DNA of 64,000 bases, from NCBI RefSeq assembly GCF_003086295.3, contig NC_092052.1, positions 28,681,427-28,745,426 of the forward strand. The letters are read 5' to 3'. The notes below the pieces were generated by a model. That model did no database searches, had not been told where the DNA came from, and saw only the letters and a list, made by a program, of their open reading frames with translations. Numbering within the stretch: the first letter of the stretch is position 1; each line of letters opens with the position of its first letter. The position numbers were made by a program, and so were the translations under genes. The stretch is from Arachis hypogaea. Taxonomy: Eukaryota; Streptophyta; Magnoliopsida; Fabales; Fabaceae. Of this stretch, positions 10,931 to 23,583 are shown in pieces.

Positions 10931-12045
10931 TAGAAATGGCAACTAAAGTTCACCTTGAAATAAAGATCCAGTAGAAAATTCTTCATTCAATTAGTTTTTG
11001 AAAGTATGAAGAACAAAATAAACATATTACAGTAAAAATAAGATATTAAGCCCATTCAAAGGTTCCAAAAATAATATGGCAAATAATATCCATGACGGTG
11101 TTTACCTAGATATTTAATGAATACTATGCTGGTACATATGATTAATCCAAAAAATAATCACTCCAGTTACTACAATTGCAACATTCTTCCTCTTCATGTT
11201 TCCATGTTCATTAGCTGCATTATGATCAAGATGCAGAACGATTACAAAATATCTTTTGCAGTATTTAATGAAGTTGTCATAAGTTTATATAGTCTCATTT
11301 ACATTTAATGCTAATAAAGAAAATATATTTAGGCAGCAATTTAGCCTTTACACGTAAAAAAATTAAAGGGAATATACTATGACAATTAACATGCATCTTA
11401 TCACGTCATTAGAAAATACATGGTTTTCCGAATATGGTGGTCTGATCTTAAGCAATTAAGAACTTCAATATAATTGAGGTAACCTGGGAAATTTCTCCCT
11501 AATAGAGGTATTGGTTAAAGTTAGAATCTTAAGCAATTCCATGTCTGACTCCCACTCTTTTTGGTCTAATCATTATATATTCTGCTGCTTCTATATAATC
11601 TTACAAATATGAATTGTGACAGGTGCAATTATTATTCCAACTACTAGGCCATTTAGCAAACCTTGAAGCATGAACACTTGGTAGAATGGAAAATATAATT
11701 AAAAATTACACCATTATCGAAAGTGTTGGTGTAGCGATAGAGTCACCACTCACGTACTCAAATTACTTACATCTTGACTATTGAGAAGAACCTTTTTTTT
11801 CTTTAGAATATAAAAAATACCGAGATAGCAGACACAATTACTCCTAATAAGGGTCAAAAAGCATAATAGATTCCTCCTCAAATTGGAACAGACCCAAAGA
11901 GATAATATCACTCGAAAGAGATGCAGAGAGCATAAGGACCTTATTTAAATTTCAAGCATCAGATTCAAGACTAGCAAAAAATATACCAAATTGGCATCAA
12001 GCTAAACAAAAAAGAGACGAAGACATACGCATTTCAAGCATATAC

Positions 12046-12156
12046 CTGGATTGGCAGGTGCACATTGCCTTTTCTCTGCACTTGCAATCTCAGTACAAAG
12101 CTTTTCCATCTCACGAGTCATGGAGATTAATTTCTTCTCTATCACTTGACCATGAG
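12046..12156 (-). pseudogene. Exon fragment of an FLX-like coiled-coil protein
   Basis: The exon lies between a canonical acceptor (TTCTCAG) and donor (GTATAT). It encodes HGQVIEKKLISMTREMEKL, then a charged stretch ending AEKRQCAPANPG. This is the typical end of the coiled coil in plant FLX/FLX-like proteins, which act in FLC activation in Arabidopsis. Only this exon is present; neighbouring sequence is from other genes. Recognition is from memory of the motif, without a search. Confidence 0.6.
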
Positions 12157-12839
12157 CTGAGAAGTAATTAAAAAGAAGTGATTACAAGAAATTAAAGATG
12201 CAATGCAACCGTATAAGTCAATAATTAGTACCACTTTCCAGAGAATCAATAATGAATGTGCACGCGCACATACAAATATGATTTGCAAGTAGCTAAAAAA
12301 AAATCAATAAATAGGTTCTTACTCACTTTACTTTACTTTACTTGCTTCCCTTGCTAACAGATATTGGGTTTAAAATTATATCTTTGAATTATATCCTTGA
12401 ATTATATCCCTTGTTTAGATCTAAATCTGTTTGAAGCTTCCCTACGATGATTCTAACTTTGCTCATCTTGTGTTCACACCAATGCAACTTCTCTTCGCTC
12501 AACTCTTTCATTCTCAGCACCCTCGACACCACCTTCAAGTCTATTATTGCCATTAACACGTCCATCTCTCGTCTTCACCCTTTCTAGGCTTTCTCTTCCT
12601 CAACCCAACATCCTTTACCTTCTTCCTCTTTTGAACCTTGCTTACATCTTATACGTTAGCACTTGTTTGATTATATAAAATATTATATGCACAAAAAAAA
12701 ATCAGCCACCATATAATTTATGTATAAACATATGATGTGACAATTAACTCATATTCTATATAGATAACTGATTTTGTAACTTAATTTTAATGCAATATCT
12801 CATATTAATTAATTGAATTTAGAATTGGGAACTTGCCTT

Positions 12840-12972
12840 TTGATTAACTTTCTTGATTAGGCGGAGGAGTGTTGGATCAACCGTGATCCTCCGATTTCTC
12901 CAAAAGTAAGCAGCCACCATCTGACATGGTTTCTCTTTGTTAGCCTTTAGAAACTTCATGAATCCTTGAATA
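12840..12972 (-). pseudogene. Unidentified exon-like fragment
   Basis: Minus-strand reading gives an open, GC-richer stretch, FMKFLKANKEKPCQMVAAYF and then WRNRRITVDPTLLRLIKKVN, with a codon composition unlike the AT-rich surroundings. No family recognised. It lies between the FLX-like and ATM-like pieces in the same orientation, so it is probably another captured exon, or part of the same source as one of them. Confidence 0.4.
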
Positions 12973-13076
12973 CAATATAAGTGAATCCTGTAATAGAAAT
13001 TGAGTTTAAAAAAATAAAGAAAAATAATTTATAAGTTTAATGCAGTATTTTGCATTCAAATACAATGGTAAGATAC

Positions 13077-13463
13077 CTTAAGCACTCGATCATGTGTTGT
13101 CAACCAACAACGAAACACAAATTGTTGTATAGCAGTATGAATCTGTAATAAATGACCGCACAAATTTGGACCATCATTTAACAAATATGTATTAATACAC
13201 TCAATAAGCTTGCATGATATCTTTTCCTCTTTCTTAAAGAAAGAAACCAAGATAGGACATTTTGTATCTGAGCAGAAAATAATAGTAGAGACAGAGTTAA
13301 AATAAAATGGAAGCCACACAAGAGTACCTGATCAACAAATAGATCTTAACAAACCCCTTAACAAGGTCTTCTCTTATACTATTAGGATAGTCCCTAGGAG
13401 GATTTTCCAAAAGAGAATGAAGTGCCAATATATAGCGGAAGACCTCCTCCTTAGAAGTATAAT
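13077..13463 (-). pseudogene. Two exons of an ATM-like (PI3K-related kinase) N-terminal region
   Basis: Exon 1 (13463-13328) encodes EEVFRYILALHSLLENPPRD and onward to VKIYLLIR, followed by a GT donor. Exon 2 (about 13232-13077) encodes KLIECINTYLLNDGPNL and then QQFVFRCWLTTHDRVLK, again followed by GT. From memory these match consecutive exons of plant ATM, the DNA-damage checkpoint kinase. The fragment lacks the rest of a roughly 3000-residue protein, and its exon 2 acceptor does not join in clean phase. Element A inserted exactly at the acceptor side of exon 1. Confidence 0.65.
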
Positions 13464-13468
13464 GACTA

Positions 13469-15100
13469 TGAAGGTTGTGGTAGGCTTAGAGAAGGGGGGT
13501 TGAATCTATGCCTTTCTTTTAAGTTACTGAACTGACCCTTTAATACAATATTTGAATTCTGATTCTGTTTGAACTCAGCAGTAGAAATTTATGAGACAAT
13601 TTATTTTTGTCTCATGAATATCAGAAAATAGAACAGTGCAGAGAAGAAAAAAGCTAATACCAGCATATATCCTGGTTCTGTTGCCTTGTGCTATGCAATC
13701 TACATCCATTCTCCTCCACAACAATGGAGGAATTTTCACTATAGTTAACAGTATTACATACACCAATTCCACAGGATTGACACAATTCTTTCACACTCAA
13801 GTTCTAACCTAACTTGAATTTGGCTATGCTAATACCTAACTATTCACTCTTAGTGCTAACCCAACTAAGAAAGGGATACCTTACAGGTACAAGATACAAG
13901 ACACAGACATACCTAAAGAAATCTGAAAATAACTCTAGGCTTTTCTCTCAAGTGTATCACTCAGCCTCTTTCCACTCAAGGCTTTTACTTGAGCTCTCTC
14001 AATATGTCTTTTCACACAAAAAATTACAGAAAGATAAACATTAAAAAGTAAAATACAATCTGCAAAATATGAAGGAGATTGACTCTACAACAGCCTCTTT
14101 GCTATGTGATAAACCAGATTTGCAAGTCTTTGATTCAGTCCTTCATATTGGCGGAATGCCCCTTTTACTAGGAAGCACTGTCCAGTTAGATGAACTTCTT
14201 CAAAGAACACTTCTCAGAACAAAACCTCAATCCTCTGGTTATCTCTTCTTACCTTCTGAATGAACAGCAAGCTTCTTTTATCTCCTTGCATGTTGCTTGG
14301 TTCTGCTTCCTAGGTCAACTCCTTGAGTACTGTGCTTTACCAACCCACAAGCTCACTTTTTCCCATTAATCCTCACAATGGAAACTTTGTTTCTGACTTC
14401 CCTATTTTGACCGAAAGCCACATTATCACTAGAAAAAGATTTCTTCAAGGGTAAACTCAGATCTTGACCATTGAAACACAACTTGGTCCCCAAGACATAT
14501 TTTCAACCATTGATGCACAGCAGTGAAAAACAGAAATCCTCTTTTCCATATAACTCAAAGTGAAGTGGCAGAACGTTGAAGATGAAGAGAAGAAGATCTG
14601 ATGCATGTAAAAGGAAATGGGTTACCTTTAACCTTTACCTAAGCTTGATTTGGTTTGAAATGGATGATTAGACTTCTGCCTTTCAAGATTAGTCTTTCTC
14701 TTTCTTTCTTCTTTCATGACTAACTTAGGAACTAAGCTCTCTTTCTTACTTTTTATGAGTTCTATGATTTGACTGAGACAGAGAAAGAGAACGTTGGGTT
14801 GGTGAGAGTAAGTGAGAGGAAATTTGCTTGCTGAGTATCAAATCGGGCTTGGGTTAGATCACTTCACTTGGCCCGTTTTGATTTGTCATCTTTGTTTTCT
14901 TTTGGGCTTCGTTTGAGTTATCAACCCATCAGCCTTGTTTTATTTTCCATTCTATTTGGGCTGCTAAATTGAATTTTGGCCTGCAATATTTAATTGATAA
15001 TTAGCAATATACAATTATTTATAATCAACACTAATTATTTATTTGTCCAAAAATAATGTTTATCATCACTAATTAATTTAGTTAATTTCTTAACTCAACA
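13469..15100 (-). repeat. 3' LTR of Sirevirus A
   Basis: Starts TGAAGGTTGTGG and ends TTAACTCAACA on the plus strand. It aligns end to end with 56461-58091 with scattered substitutions (about four in the first 70 bases). Short open frames inside, repeated in both LTRs, are not genes. Confidence 0.93.
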
Positions 15101-15111
15101 ATCTCCCCCTT
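15101..15111 (-). promoter_or_regulatory. Polypurine tract of Sirevirus A
   Basis: The minus strand reads AAGGGGGAGAT directly before the 3' LTR, the expected plus-strand primer site. Confidence 0.8.
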
Positions 15112-15670
15112 GATGACAAACATATTTAAGTAATAACCAAAAGAAATTGAATTTTAGCAAAGTTTGAAGACTTCCCTTTGATTGATGTTTCTTGCTTCAG
15201 TGTTGCTCCCCCTGCATTTATGCTCTTCTCTTCTTTCTTGTTTACATATGCTTATTTGGAACCAAACAGATACTATATACTAACCAAAGATGCAGCAAAC
15301 AGTGTTTTAGCCAAAACAGAGTAGTAACAAATTAGGGTCAGGGTCAATACAGCAGCATATCATAAAGCAAGTTTCCAAACTCATGCCAAAACAATCACAT
15401 CAGTAGTCAATTTAGCATTCCATCTATAGCACCTATTACTCCTCCTTTTGTCATCAAGGATGGATAAGAAGCAAGATCAACAAAAAACATCACCTTAAAC
15501 CCTACAAGAGAGAGTTAGTGCATAGTCCAAAATCTGAAGGAAACTAAACTTAAGTGTAGCAGTATTTAGAGTATTACAGTCATCCAAAGCAACAAAAAAA
15601 CAAGTTCAGAAGTAACAAAGTAAACAGAATTCATGAGACAAATTGACAGTAGCAGCTTCAAGTAGCAATT

Positions 15671-16849
15671 CTAGGCATCCGAACCATTTCCCTCCGAATC
15701 AGTTTCCTCTTCAACATTAGTGGCAGGATCTTCATCTTGGTTAAGATTATCAATGAACTTCATAAACACAGCCACTCTATTCCTTGATTTTCGAAGGAAA
15801 TTCTCATGTTTGCTGGCTAGCTTTCTTTGCTCTTTGCTCATAGCAATCATGTGATTAGATTGGGAGATAAACTCCTGAACAACATCCTTGACAACATTCA
15901 GTAGAGCAGATTTTTGACTAGTAGAGATGGAGGTACCCTCAGTGGAAGGAGGAGGAGATTCATCAGGTATGAACTCTTCATCATCATCATCTAGAACCAC
16001 TCTCTCAGATCGAGTAGGTCCTTTTTGCTGTTTCACTGCACCACCTCCCTTTAGATATGAATGTTTGTTTTCATAATCCTCATTGGTCAAGTCAACACCA
16101 AAATGCTCAAAAATACAAGTTAGAAACATGCCATAAGGAAGTGCTTTGTCTTTTTCACTCCTAACAGAATCAAACATGTATCTAACCATCAAATATGCAA
16201 ATAAAATTTCTATTTTGGTGAGAAGGGCATATAAAACAAGAGTGTCAGTGTAGGAAACCCTTTGATATGAACCACTTTGAGGAAGTAAGATGTGGTTAAC
16301 AATTCTGTGCAACTGAGGACGTTCATATCCTAGGGCTTTGTGAGTGGGTGTAATGCCATCAATCAAGGAGACATGTTCACAAATATTAGCCAAAGCATCA
16401 TTGTAAGAAACACAAACTCCATTATCCCACTTAACCGAGGTGTAAGCACAAGGACCAACATCAGTATACTTCAATGAATCACTGATGGTTTCATTATTTA
16501 GTACAATATCTCTGCCCTTTACATATGAGTGAACAGTGCCTTCATGATATGTCATGTATGTTGGCATAAAATTCTTTGACCAAAAGAGGATAAATTGGTT
16601 TTTTGATGTTAAAAAGATGATTCCAGTCCAGAAATTCTAAGTTTTCAACAAAAGGAAAGCCTTTCTTTTTCAAAGTTGGTAAATCAGCAAGAAAAGAGGG
16701 GCATAAGGTACGGTACCTAATAACGCCTTCATAAAAGTAATTGTTCATGGAAGACCTAAATCTAAAAGGATTATAGTTGGAGTGTGATGTCATGAAGTGA
16801 GATTTATGAGCAAAAGGATCAATGTCAGGTTCTCTAACTGATTTAAGGG
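15671..16849 (-). pseudogene. Sirevirus env-like ORF, C-terminal part
   Basis: Extra ORF between pol and the 3' LTR, the hallmark of Sireviruses. The upstream part (16849-16560) includes LVKEFYANI, typical of the plant retroelement domain found in these ORFs. A frameshift near 16560 leads into a 298-codon frame (16567-15671). That frame has a conserved globular region, an acidic DDDDEEF stretch, and a C-terminal coiled coil (LNVVKDVVQEFISQ onward) with a Glu-rich end. I see no signal peptide or clear membrane segment, so envelope function is not supported. N1 inserted at 16850-16854, cutting it from its N-terminus at 25012-25364. Confidence 0.8.
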
Positions 16850-16854
16850 GTAGA

Positions 16855-18237
16855 TGATGCGGTATTTTACAACCACACTTACTAACCAGCAAGTGCACCA
16901 GGTCGTACCAAGTAATACCTTACGTGAGTAAGGGTCGATCCCACGAGGATTGATGGATTAAGCAACAATAGTATTTGATAGGCTTAGTTAGACAAACAAA
17001 AATTGGTGTTGAGATGCAGTATAAAAGACATTAAACAATATAAAAAAATATTAAAGACAGGCAGATAAATAAATTGGGAAGAAAGTATGGAGAAGATAGT
17101 TAAGGTTTCAGAGTTATCTATTTTTCCGGATTAACTTTTCTTACTATCTAATTTAATTATGCAGGATTCAATTTATGGCAAATTGTATGTGACTAGACCC
17201 TAATTCCTTAGACCTTCCTAGTCTCCTCTAAAATTCATTAACTGCCAATTCCTTGGTCAATTAATTCCAATTAGAGGGTGATAATCAATTTCTAGTTTAT
17301 ATACCACAGAAATTCTAATTACCCAAAAATAAAAGGATTATATGTCACGTATCCCGTTAAATCCAGATAATTAAAATTTAGGAGAAATTGTTTTCAAGCT
17401 GTTGTTCAAGTAAAGAGCTTTTCCAAGTTTTACAAGAACTCAAATAGAAAGAGGGTCATACTTCCGTTCCACCCAAATTCATAAAATAAAGAGCGAAAAC
17501 AATTCTTAAATTATAAATCCATACATAAATTAAAATAGAAAAAGTAATAAAATCAATCCATAGAAATAGACAGAGCTCCTAACCTTAACAGTGGAGGTTT
17601 AGTTGCTCATGGAAAAGAAAATAAGGATTCAGGTAAAAATGTACAGAGTTACAATCTGATGGCATCAGATCCCTTTTTATAACTAATCCTAATAAATTTA
17701 AAATCTAATATTTAAAATTAAACTTAAAATAATATCTTTTCCTAATTTAATATTTGAATTTAAATTTGAATTAATTAACAGATCTTCAGTTGATGGGTGG
17801 GGACCACTTGTTCTGTCCATTCTGCAGCTTCTAATCTGTGTTTTTGGGGCTGAAAATTGAGTTAAACAGCCCAGAAATTGCCCCAACATTTTTCTGCGTT
17901 TTCTGCACGTGGCGCATGTGACGCGTCCGCGTCGTCCACGCGTTCGCGTCATTTGTGCAGATTCCAGTCCACGCGATCGCGTCATTGTGATTTCCTCCAT
18001 TTCGCGCGGTCGCGTGAGCCATGCGTCCGCGTGGGTATTCGCTGGTCATCTCCTTGGCTTCTTCTCTTTCTCTGCAGAAACTCCATCAAATTCCGCCAAA
18101 TGCTACCTAAAATAAAAAGTATTGTACAAAACTCAAAATAGCATCCATAGTGGCTAAAATATAATTAATTCTTAATTAAATTCAACAATTTAGATGCAAA
18201 TTCACTAAAAAAAGATAGACAAGATGCTCACGCATCA
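16855..18237 (-). repeat. 3' LTR of N1
   Basis: Plus strand runs TGATGCGGTA to CGCATCA. A CGCG-rich cluster at 17910-18030 is part of the LTR. Matches 23607-25006 closely. Confidence 0.92.
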
Positions 18238-18255
18238 CAACACCAAACTTAAACT

Positions 18256-18275
18256 GTTGCTTGTCCTCAAGCAAC
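18256..18275 (-). other. PPT-proximal hairpin of N1 (loop AGGA)
   Basis: Minus strand GTTGCTTG-AGGA-CAAGCAAC, a perfect 8-bp stem, 18 bases before the 3' LTR. It is followed by AAGTTTGGTGTTG, the polypurine-like tract. Confidence 0.7.
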
Positions 18276-19462
18276 CAAAACTAATATAAGCTTAGGATGT
18301 GAATTTGCATGAGAATGAGAGTTCGATTAAGCCCATGTTTTCTCTTATAGTGGGGTTTATAACTGCAATCCTGAACAGTTTTGGCATCTCTCTTTATCCT
18401 TTGAAGTTCAGAATGATTGGCATCCATAGGAACTCAGAATTCAGATAGTGTTATTGATTTTCCTAGTTCAGTATGTTGATTCTTGAGCACAGCTACTTTA
18501 TGAGTCTTGGCTGTGACCCTAAGCATTTTGTTTTCCAGTATTACCACCGGATACATAAATGCCACAGACACATAACTGGGTGAACCTTTTCAGATTGTGA
18601 CTCAGCTTTGCTAAAGTCTCCAGTTAGAGGTGCCAAGAGTTCTTAAGCACACTCTTTTTGCCTTGGACCACGACTTTAACCGCTCAGTCTCAAGCTTTTC
18701 ACTTGACACCTTCACGCCACAAGCACATGGTTAGGGACATCTTGATTTAGCCGCTTAGGCCAGGATTTTATTCCTTTGGGCCCTCCTATCCATCAATTCT
18801 CAAAGCCTTGGATCCTTTTTACCCTTTGCCTTTTAGTTTAAAGGGTTATTGGCTTTTTCTGCTTGCTTTTTCTTTTCTTTTTTTTTATTTAAATTTTTTT
18901 TGCAAGCTTTGTGTTTTTCACTGCTTTTTCTTGCTTCAAGAATCAATTTTATGATTTTTCAGATTATCAATAACATTTTTCTTTTTCATCATTCTTTCAA
19001 GAGCCAACAATTTTAACATTCATAAACTTCACTATCAAAAATTATGCACTGTTCATGTCATGCTTTCAGAATCACAGAAAATACCACCACATTTAAGTAA
19101 ATCCGACTATTTTTAAAATTAACTCAATTTCTCATGCAATACATCACTTCTTTTTCTTTTTGATTTCAAGTTTAGTGGGCAATACATGAGACATCTTTTA
19201 GAATTAAAGTACTTAACAGAAAAATTAAACTATAACCTATGAATCTACTAATAAAGGATCATGCAATAAACAAAACAAAGTAGCAGGAAACCGGAACATA
19301 ACATAGAAAAAGAGGGGAGGAATAAAAAATGAAAGGAACTCAACCACCTTAATTATCCTAGAGGTTGCTTTATTCTTCAGGTTGTGCTCTTTCGCGAAGA
19401 TGATTCGCCTCCCTTTTGTACTTGAAAGCCTATAAGCGCAGCGTCAACACCAAACTTAAAGG
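18276..19462 (-). other. Non-coding 3' region of N1 between the two hairpins
   Basis: About 1.2 kb with no ORF. It is homologous to 44307-45392 of N2 and contains a Lys-codon-like A/T tract and GC-poor text. It appears to be conserved untranslated sequence. Confidence 0.5.
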
Positions 19463-19482
19463 TTTGCTTGTCCTCAAGCAAA
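19463..19482 (-). other. Internal copy of the AGGA hairpin in N1
   Basis: Minus strand TTTGCTTG-AGGA-CAAGCAAA, 8-bp stem, followed by CCTTTAAGTTTGGTGTTG. The outer base pair differs from the PPT copy (T-A in place of G-C), but pairing is kept. Confidence 0.65.
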
Positions 19483-19589
19483 GAAGAACTGAAAATAGAA
19501 GAGACAAATATTAAAATGAAAGAAAAAAAATAAAAGGATAAGAGAGTAAGAGAGAATTAGGATTGGGAGAGAGAGAAAGAAAACTGGGC

Positions 19590-20105
19590 GGCGCAAGCGA
19601 CGCGTTCGCGTACGTCGCAGAACTTCCTTAATGTCGCGTCAGCGTCAGGCACGTGATCGCGTGCCCTGGGTTTTGCGTGATTCGCGCAAAGCCAGCCGCA
19701 CGCCCGCGTGACTTTCTGTTCGCATGGCTTGGGAGCCAAATCTTCATACGACGCGGACGCGTGGATGGCTGTTTAGTCAAATGACGCGTACACGTGGGGA
19801 CGCGTCCGCGTGGGCAATTTTGTGTTTGTAGCACATTTCCAGCCCCAAGCCAGCACAACTCTCTGCCAAAACACCTTTTACGTCGATTCTGTGGGTCACG
19901 CGTTCGCGTGAGCGACGCGGACGCGTGGGTGGCGAAAATCACAAGCGACGCGAATGCGTGAGGCACGCGTTCGCGTGGGATCATTTGTGCGAAAGGCATA
20001 AGTCCAGCGCCACTCCTGCGCAACTCTCTGTAACTTTATATATATATATTTTTTTTTCTCGCACCCCTAGATGACGCGTTCGCGTCAGCGACGCTGGCGC
20101 GTCGG
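19590..20105 (-). repeat. CGCG-rich array of N1
   Basis: Repeated near-palindromes such as GACGCGGACGCGTGG and CACGCGTTCGCGTG, often in pairs, spaced by AT-richer text that itself recurs (GCACAACTCTCTG, TTTACGTCGATT). Long open frames here are Arg/Thr/Ala-rich by-products of the repeat. Similar arrays lie at 37105-37630 and 43625-44165. Confidence 0.7.
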
Positions 20106-20256
20106 TGGCTTCGTTTTTTTTTTTAAATATAGCTTGAGGTGTTCGCTTCCTGGAAGAACATAGTTGCATGATCAGAAAATTAGTAAGAACTCAAAAAATA
20201 AAATAAAATAACTAAGAAAACTACTACTACGAAAAATAGCTAAAATACGAAATTAT

Positions 20257-20270
20257 CGGGTTGCCTCCCG
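20257..20270 (-). other. Post-ORF hairpin of N1 (loop AGGCAA)
   Basis: Minus strand CGGG-AGGCAA-CCCG, 43 bases after the gag-pro stop codon. The same position in N2 and N3 holds an equivalent hairpin. Confidence 0.6.
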
Positions 20271-20312
20271 GCAAGCGCTTCTTTATCGTCACTAGCTTGA
20301 CGGTCAGCTCCT

Positions 20313-23102
20313 CTAAGGAGGAGGATCATAGGGGCTCAGCTCTTCACCCCTTACTTTGAACTTCTTTCCCGCGTCTCCATAACGTAGCTCAATATGCTCT
20401 AGAGAGAGGATTCTGATTACTATATAAACCCATGCTGGATTGCTGGTCAACACCACCTTCATTCCTGGAGAGAAACCTTCAGTGGGGATCTTTTTGTTTC
20501 TCCATCCTCTGGGTATTTTTTTCTTTTTGGGGACCTCCTCCTTGGTGGATGATGCAGTTCCAACACCAAACTTAGATTTGATGTCAGGCGGAATTTTATC
20601 GGTTGTCACCACAGGAGGTTTGAGTTGCAAATTCTGCTGTGCATCATCAGGGGGTTCTTGAAGGTTTGGATTAATAAGCTCAGCCTGCATGCACCTCTCT
20701 TCTTCACCTGTTGAATGTACATCTTTGAAGACATGAAAGACCAGTTGCTCATTATGTACTCTAAGCACTAATTCACCCACTTCTACATCAATCAGAGCTC
20801 TTCCAGTGGCTAGGAATGGTCTTCCTAGAATTATAGAGGCATTCTCTTCCTCCCCTGTGTCAAGAATCACAAAGTCTGCTGGGAGGAAGAACTTACCCAC
20901 TTTAACCAAGATATTTTCCACTAATCCGTATGCAGGCTTCATAGATTTGTCTGCCATCTGTAATGCTATCTTTGTGGGTTGTGCCTCTTGGATTTGCAGC
21001 TTCTTCATCACAGATAAGGGCATTAGATTTATGCTTGCCCCTAGATCACATAGGGCTTTGTCAAAGGTTGTGCTCCCAATGGTGCATGGAATTTGAAAGC
21101 TCCCTGGATCTGGCATCTTCCTTGGCAAGTTATTCTGAATGACAGCACTACATTCCTTAGTCAGGACTACTGTCTCATCTCCCTTTAAACGCTTTTTCTT
21201 TGACAACAGCTCCTTCATGAACTTGACATAGATAGGCATTTGCTCCAAAACCTCAGCAAAAGGAATATTTATTTCCAGCTTTCTGAAGACTTCCAAGAAC
21301 TTTGAAAACTGTTTGTCCTTGGTCTCCTTTTGAAGTCTCTGAGGATATGGCATTTTAGGCTTGTACTCAGGAGCCTTTGGCAAAGTAGGATAAGTGTCAA
21401 GAGAGTCTGGGAATGGGTTGTCCGCACGCTTTGGAGGGGCGTGCTCTACTTCTTCCTTCTTCTCATTTGGAGTTTCTTTTTCAACTATATCTTCATTGAC
21501 CTTGGTCTCAGAGCCAGCTACTTTACCACTTCTCAATTGAATACCCTTGCAATCTTCTCCTAGGTTCACCACTGTATCACCTTGAAATGTACTTACAGAC
21601 CTCTCAAGTAATTGCTTGCTCATTTGGCCCACTAGTACCTCTAAGTTTCTAATAGAGGCTCTGGTTTCCTGTATAACTTGTGCTTCTGTACTTGCCACTT
21701 GTTCACTTATTACGGTGATAGCCTTGCATTTCTCTCTTGGATTTGGAATTGTGTTACCAGGAAGGCTATTAGTGGTCCTCTGATCAATTTCATTAACCTT
21801 TGTGGCTAATTGACCCATTTGAATCTTCAAGTTCTTGATGGATGCTTTAGTTTCCTGTCTAAAACCTGTCAATATTGCTTCCAAATCATTGTTCTGCTGG
21901 AAATCGCCCTGAGAACTATTGTTGAAGTTATGAGGTCTCTGAGGTTGGTCCCTCCACCCAAAGTTTGGGTGATTTCTCTATCCCTGATTGTATGTTTTAG
22001 AATATGGATCATTGTTGGAATTTCTAGGACCACTCCCCATGTAATTCACCTGTTCATAAGAAGGTTGAGCATAATCATGATTATCATTTTGAACAAATTT
22101 ACCTGCCATGTCATAGGAGATTTCTTGTGGTGAATTTTGTGTGTTGATAGCTGAGACTTGCATGCCACCCATCTGTTGAGTAAGTAGATTTATTTGTTGA
22201 GACATCAGCTTGTTCTGAGCAAGAAGAGCATTAATAGCTTCTACTTCCAACACGCCTCTCTTCTGAGGGGTCTCAAAGTTTACAAGATTCCTGTTAGATG
22301 AGTATAAATATTGGTTGCTTGCAACCAATTTAATCAGCTCAATAGTCTCTTCTGGTGTCTTCTTCTTGTGTAGTGAACCACCTGCAGAAGTGTCTAGGCT
22401 CATCTTGGACATCTCACCCAAACCTTCATAAAAAATATCTAGTTGGGTCCATTTGGAGAACATGTCTGGAGGGCATTGCCTAGTCAGTAGCTTGTATCTC
22501 TCCCAAGCTTCATAACGAGTTTCACCCTCCTTTTGTCTGAAGGTCTGAACCTCCAACCTAAGCTTAGTCAGCTTCTTTGGTGGGAAAAATTTAGTGAGAA
22601 ACTCCGTAACAACCTTTTCCCAAGTATTCAGACTCTCCTTTGGTTGGGAATCTAGCCATAGCTTTGCTTTATCCCTCAGAGCAAATGGGAAAAGCATGAG
22701 TTTGTACACCTCTGGGTTCACTCCATTTGTCTTCACAGTATCACATATCTGCAAAAAATCAGAAATAAACTGATTTGGGTCTTCATGAGGAAGTCCATGA
22801 TATTGGCAGTTTTGTTGCACCAGGGTGACCAGTTGTGGCTTCAACTCAAAGTTGTTTGCAGTTATAGGAGGCACCACAATACTTTTTTCATATAGATCCG
22901 CAGTAGGGGCAGAATAAGAGCCAAGCACTCTTCTCTGCTGATCATCCCCATTCGGATTTACCACATTGGCATTAGCATTATTATTTGCCATAGTGGATTC
23001 TGCAGCCTTGCAAAGTCTTGCTTGTTGTAAACGTCGCCTGAAAGTTCTTTCAGGTTCAGGATCAAAGTCTAAGAGATGTTCTTTGTCTCTATTTCTGTGC
23101 AT
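20313..23102 (-). pseudogene. N1 Gag-protease polyprotein with integrase-tail-like end; one stop codon
   Basis: A single frame of 929 codons from ATG 23102. Residues about 80-240 are a retrotransposon Gag domain (NFELKPQLVTLV, later LWLDSQPKESLNTWEKVV). A helical linker (QMGQLATKVNEIDQRTTNS) follows. The aspartic protease has DLGASINLMPLS and ILGRPFLATGRALIDVE. The last 60 residues (FSPGMKVVL ... KFKVRGEELSPYD) resemble the C-terminal tail of Athila integrases, with RT, RNase H and the integrase core missing. One TAG at 21980-21978 interrupts it; N2 has TGG (Trp) there. Otherwise it is open, so it may have been functional recently. Confidence 0.88.
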
Positions 23103-23583
23103 ACATAAGCAGAAAACAAGAAAAAATGGGACTCTCTACGTTAGAGTGCAGAGAAGTCCCTGTGAGGTAACCTGTGTAAAATAATAAAATAAAAATACTA
23201 ACTAAGTAAATAAATAAAATTTCAAAAATAATAATTGAAAATAAATAAAAATTTCGAAAATTTAAAAGAAAAATTAAACAGAAAAATTAAAATAGAATCA
23301 ACTGAGTAACACCAAACTTAATTTCAGAAATTAAGAAAAATTATTAGTATTATTTATTAATTTTTTTTAATAAAAAGAAAGAACGAAAAAACGAAACAGG
23401 GGAGGGGGGATATAAACAAAAAGGAAAAGAAAGTTAATAACGTAAAAAAATTAACGTAAAAGAGAAGAAAAAATTAACGTAAAAAATGTAAAATAAAAAT
23501 TAATAATAAAAAAATATATAATAATAAAAAAAATTATCTAATCTAAGCAATCAAACAATGAATAGTTGTTAATCACAGTCAAT

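Noticed and set aside
13814..14263. Plus-strand ORFs in the Sirevirus LTR, repeated at 56806-57661
   Set aside because: They occur in both LTRs as part of the repeat, with no domain; LTR sequence explains them.
15671..16849. Sirevirus env-like ORF as a true envelope glycoprotein
   Set aside because: No signal peptide, transmembrane segment or furin-like site was visible; the name is only positional.
17698..18141. Several overlapping ORFs on both strands in the N1 LTR (also 19557-20169, 24449-24910, 37081-37491, 43538-44191, 45558-45943)
   Set aside because: They are Arg/Thr/Ala/Ser-rich translations of the CGCG arrays, open in several frames at once because of the repeat, and have no family resemblance.
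19590..20105. Regularly spaced short repeats suggesting a CRISPR-like array
   Set aside because: Units vary in spacing and sequence, the context is a plant retroelement, and there are no cas genes.
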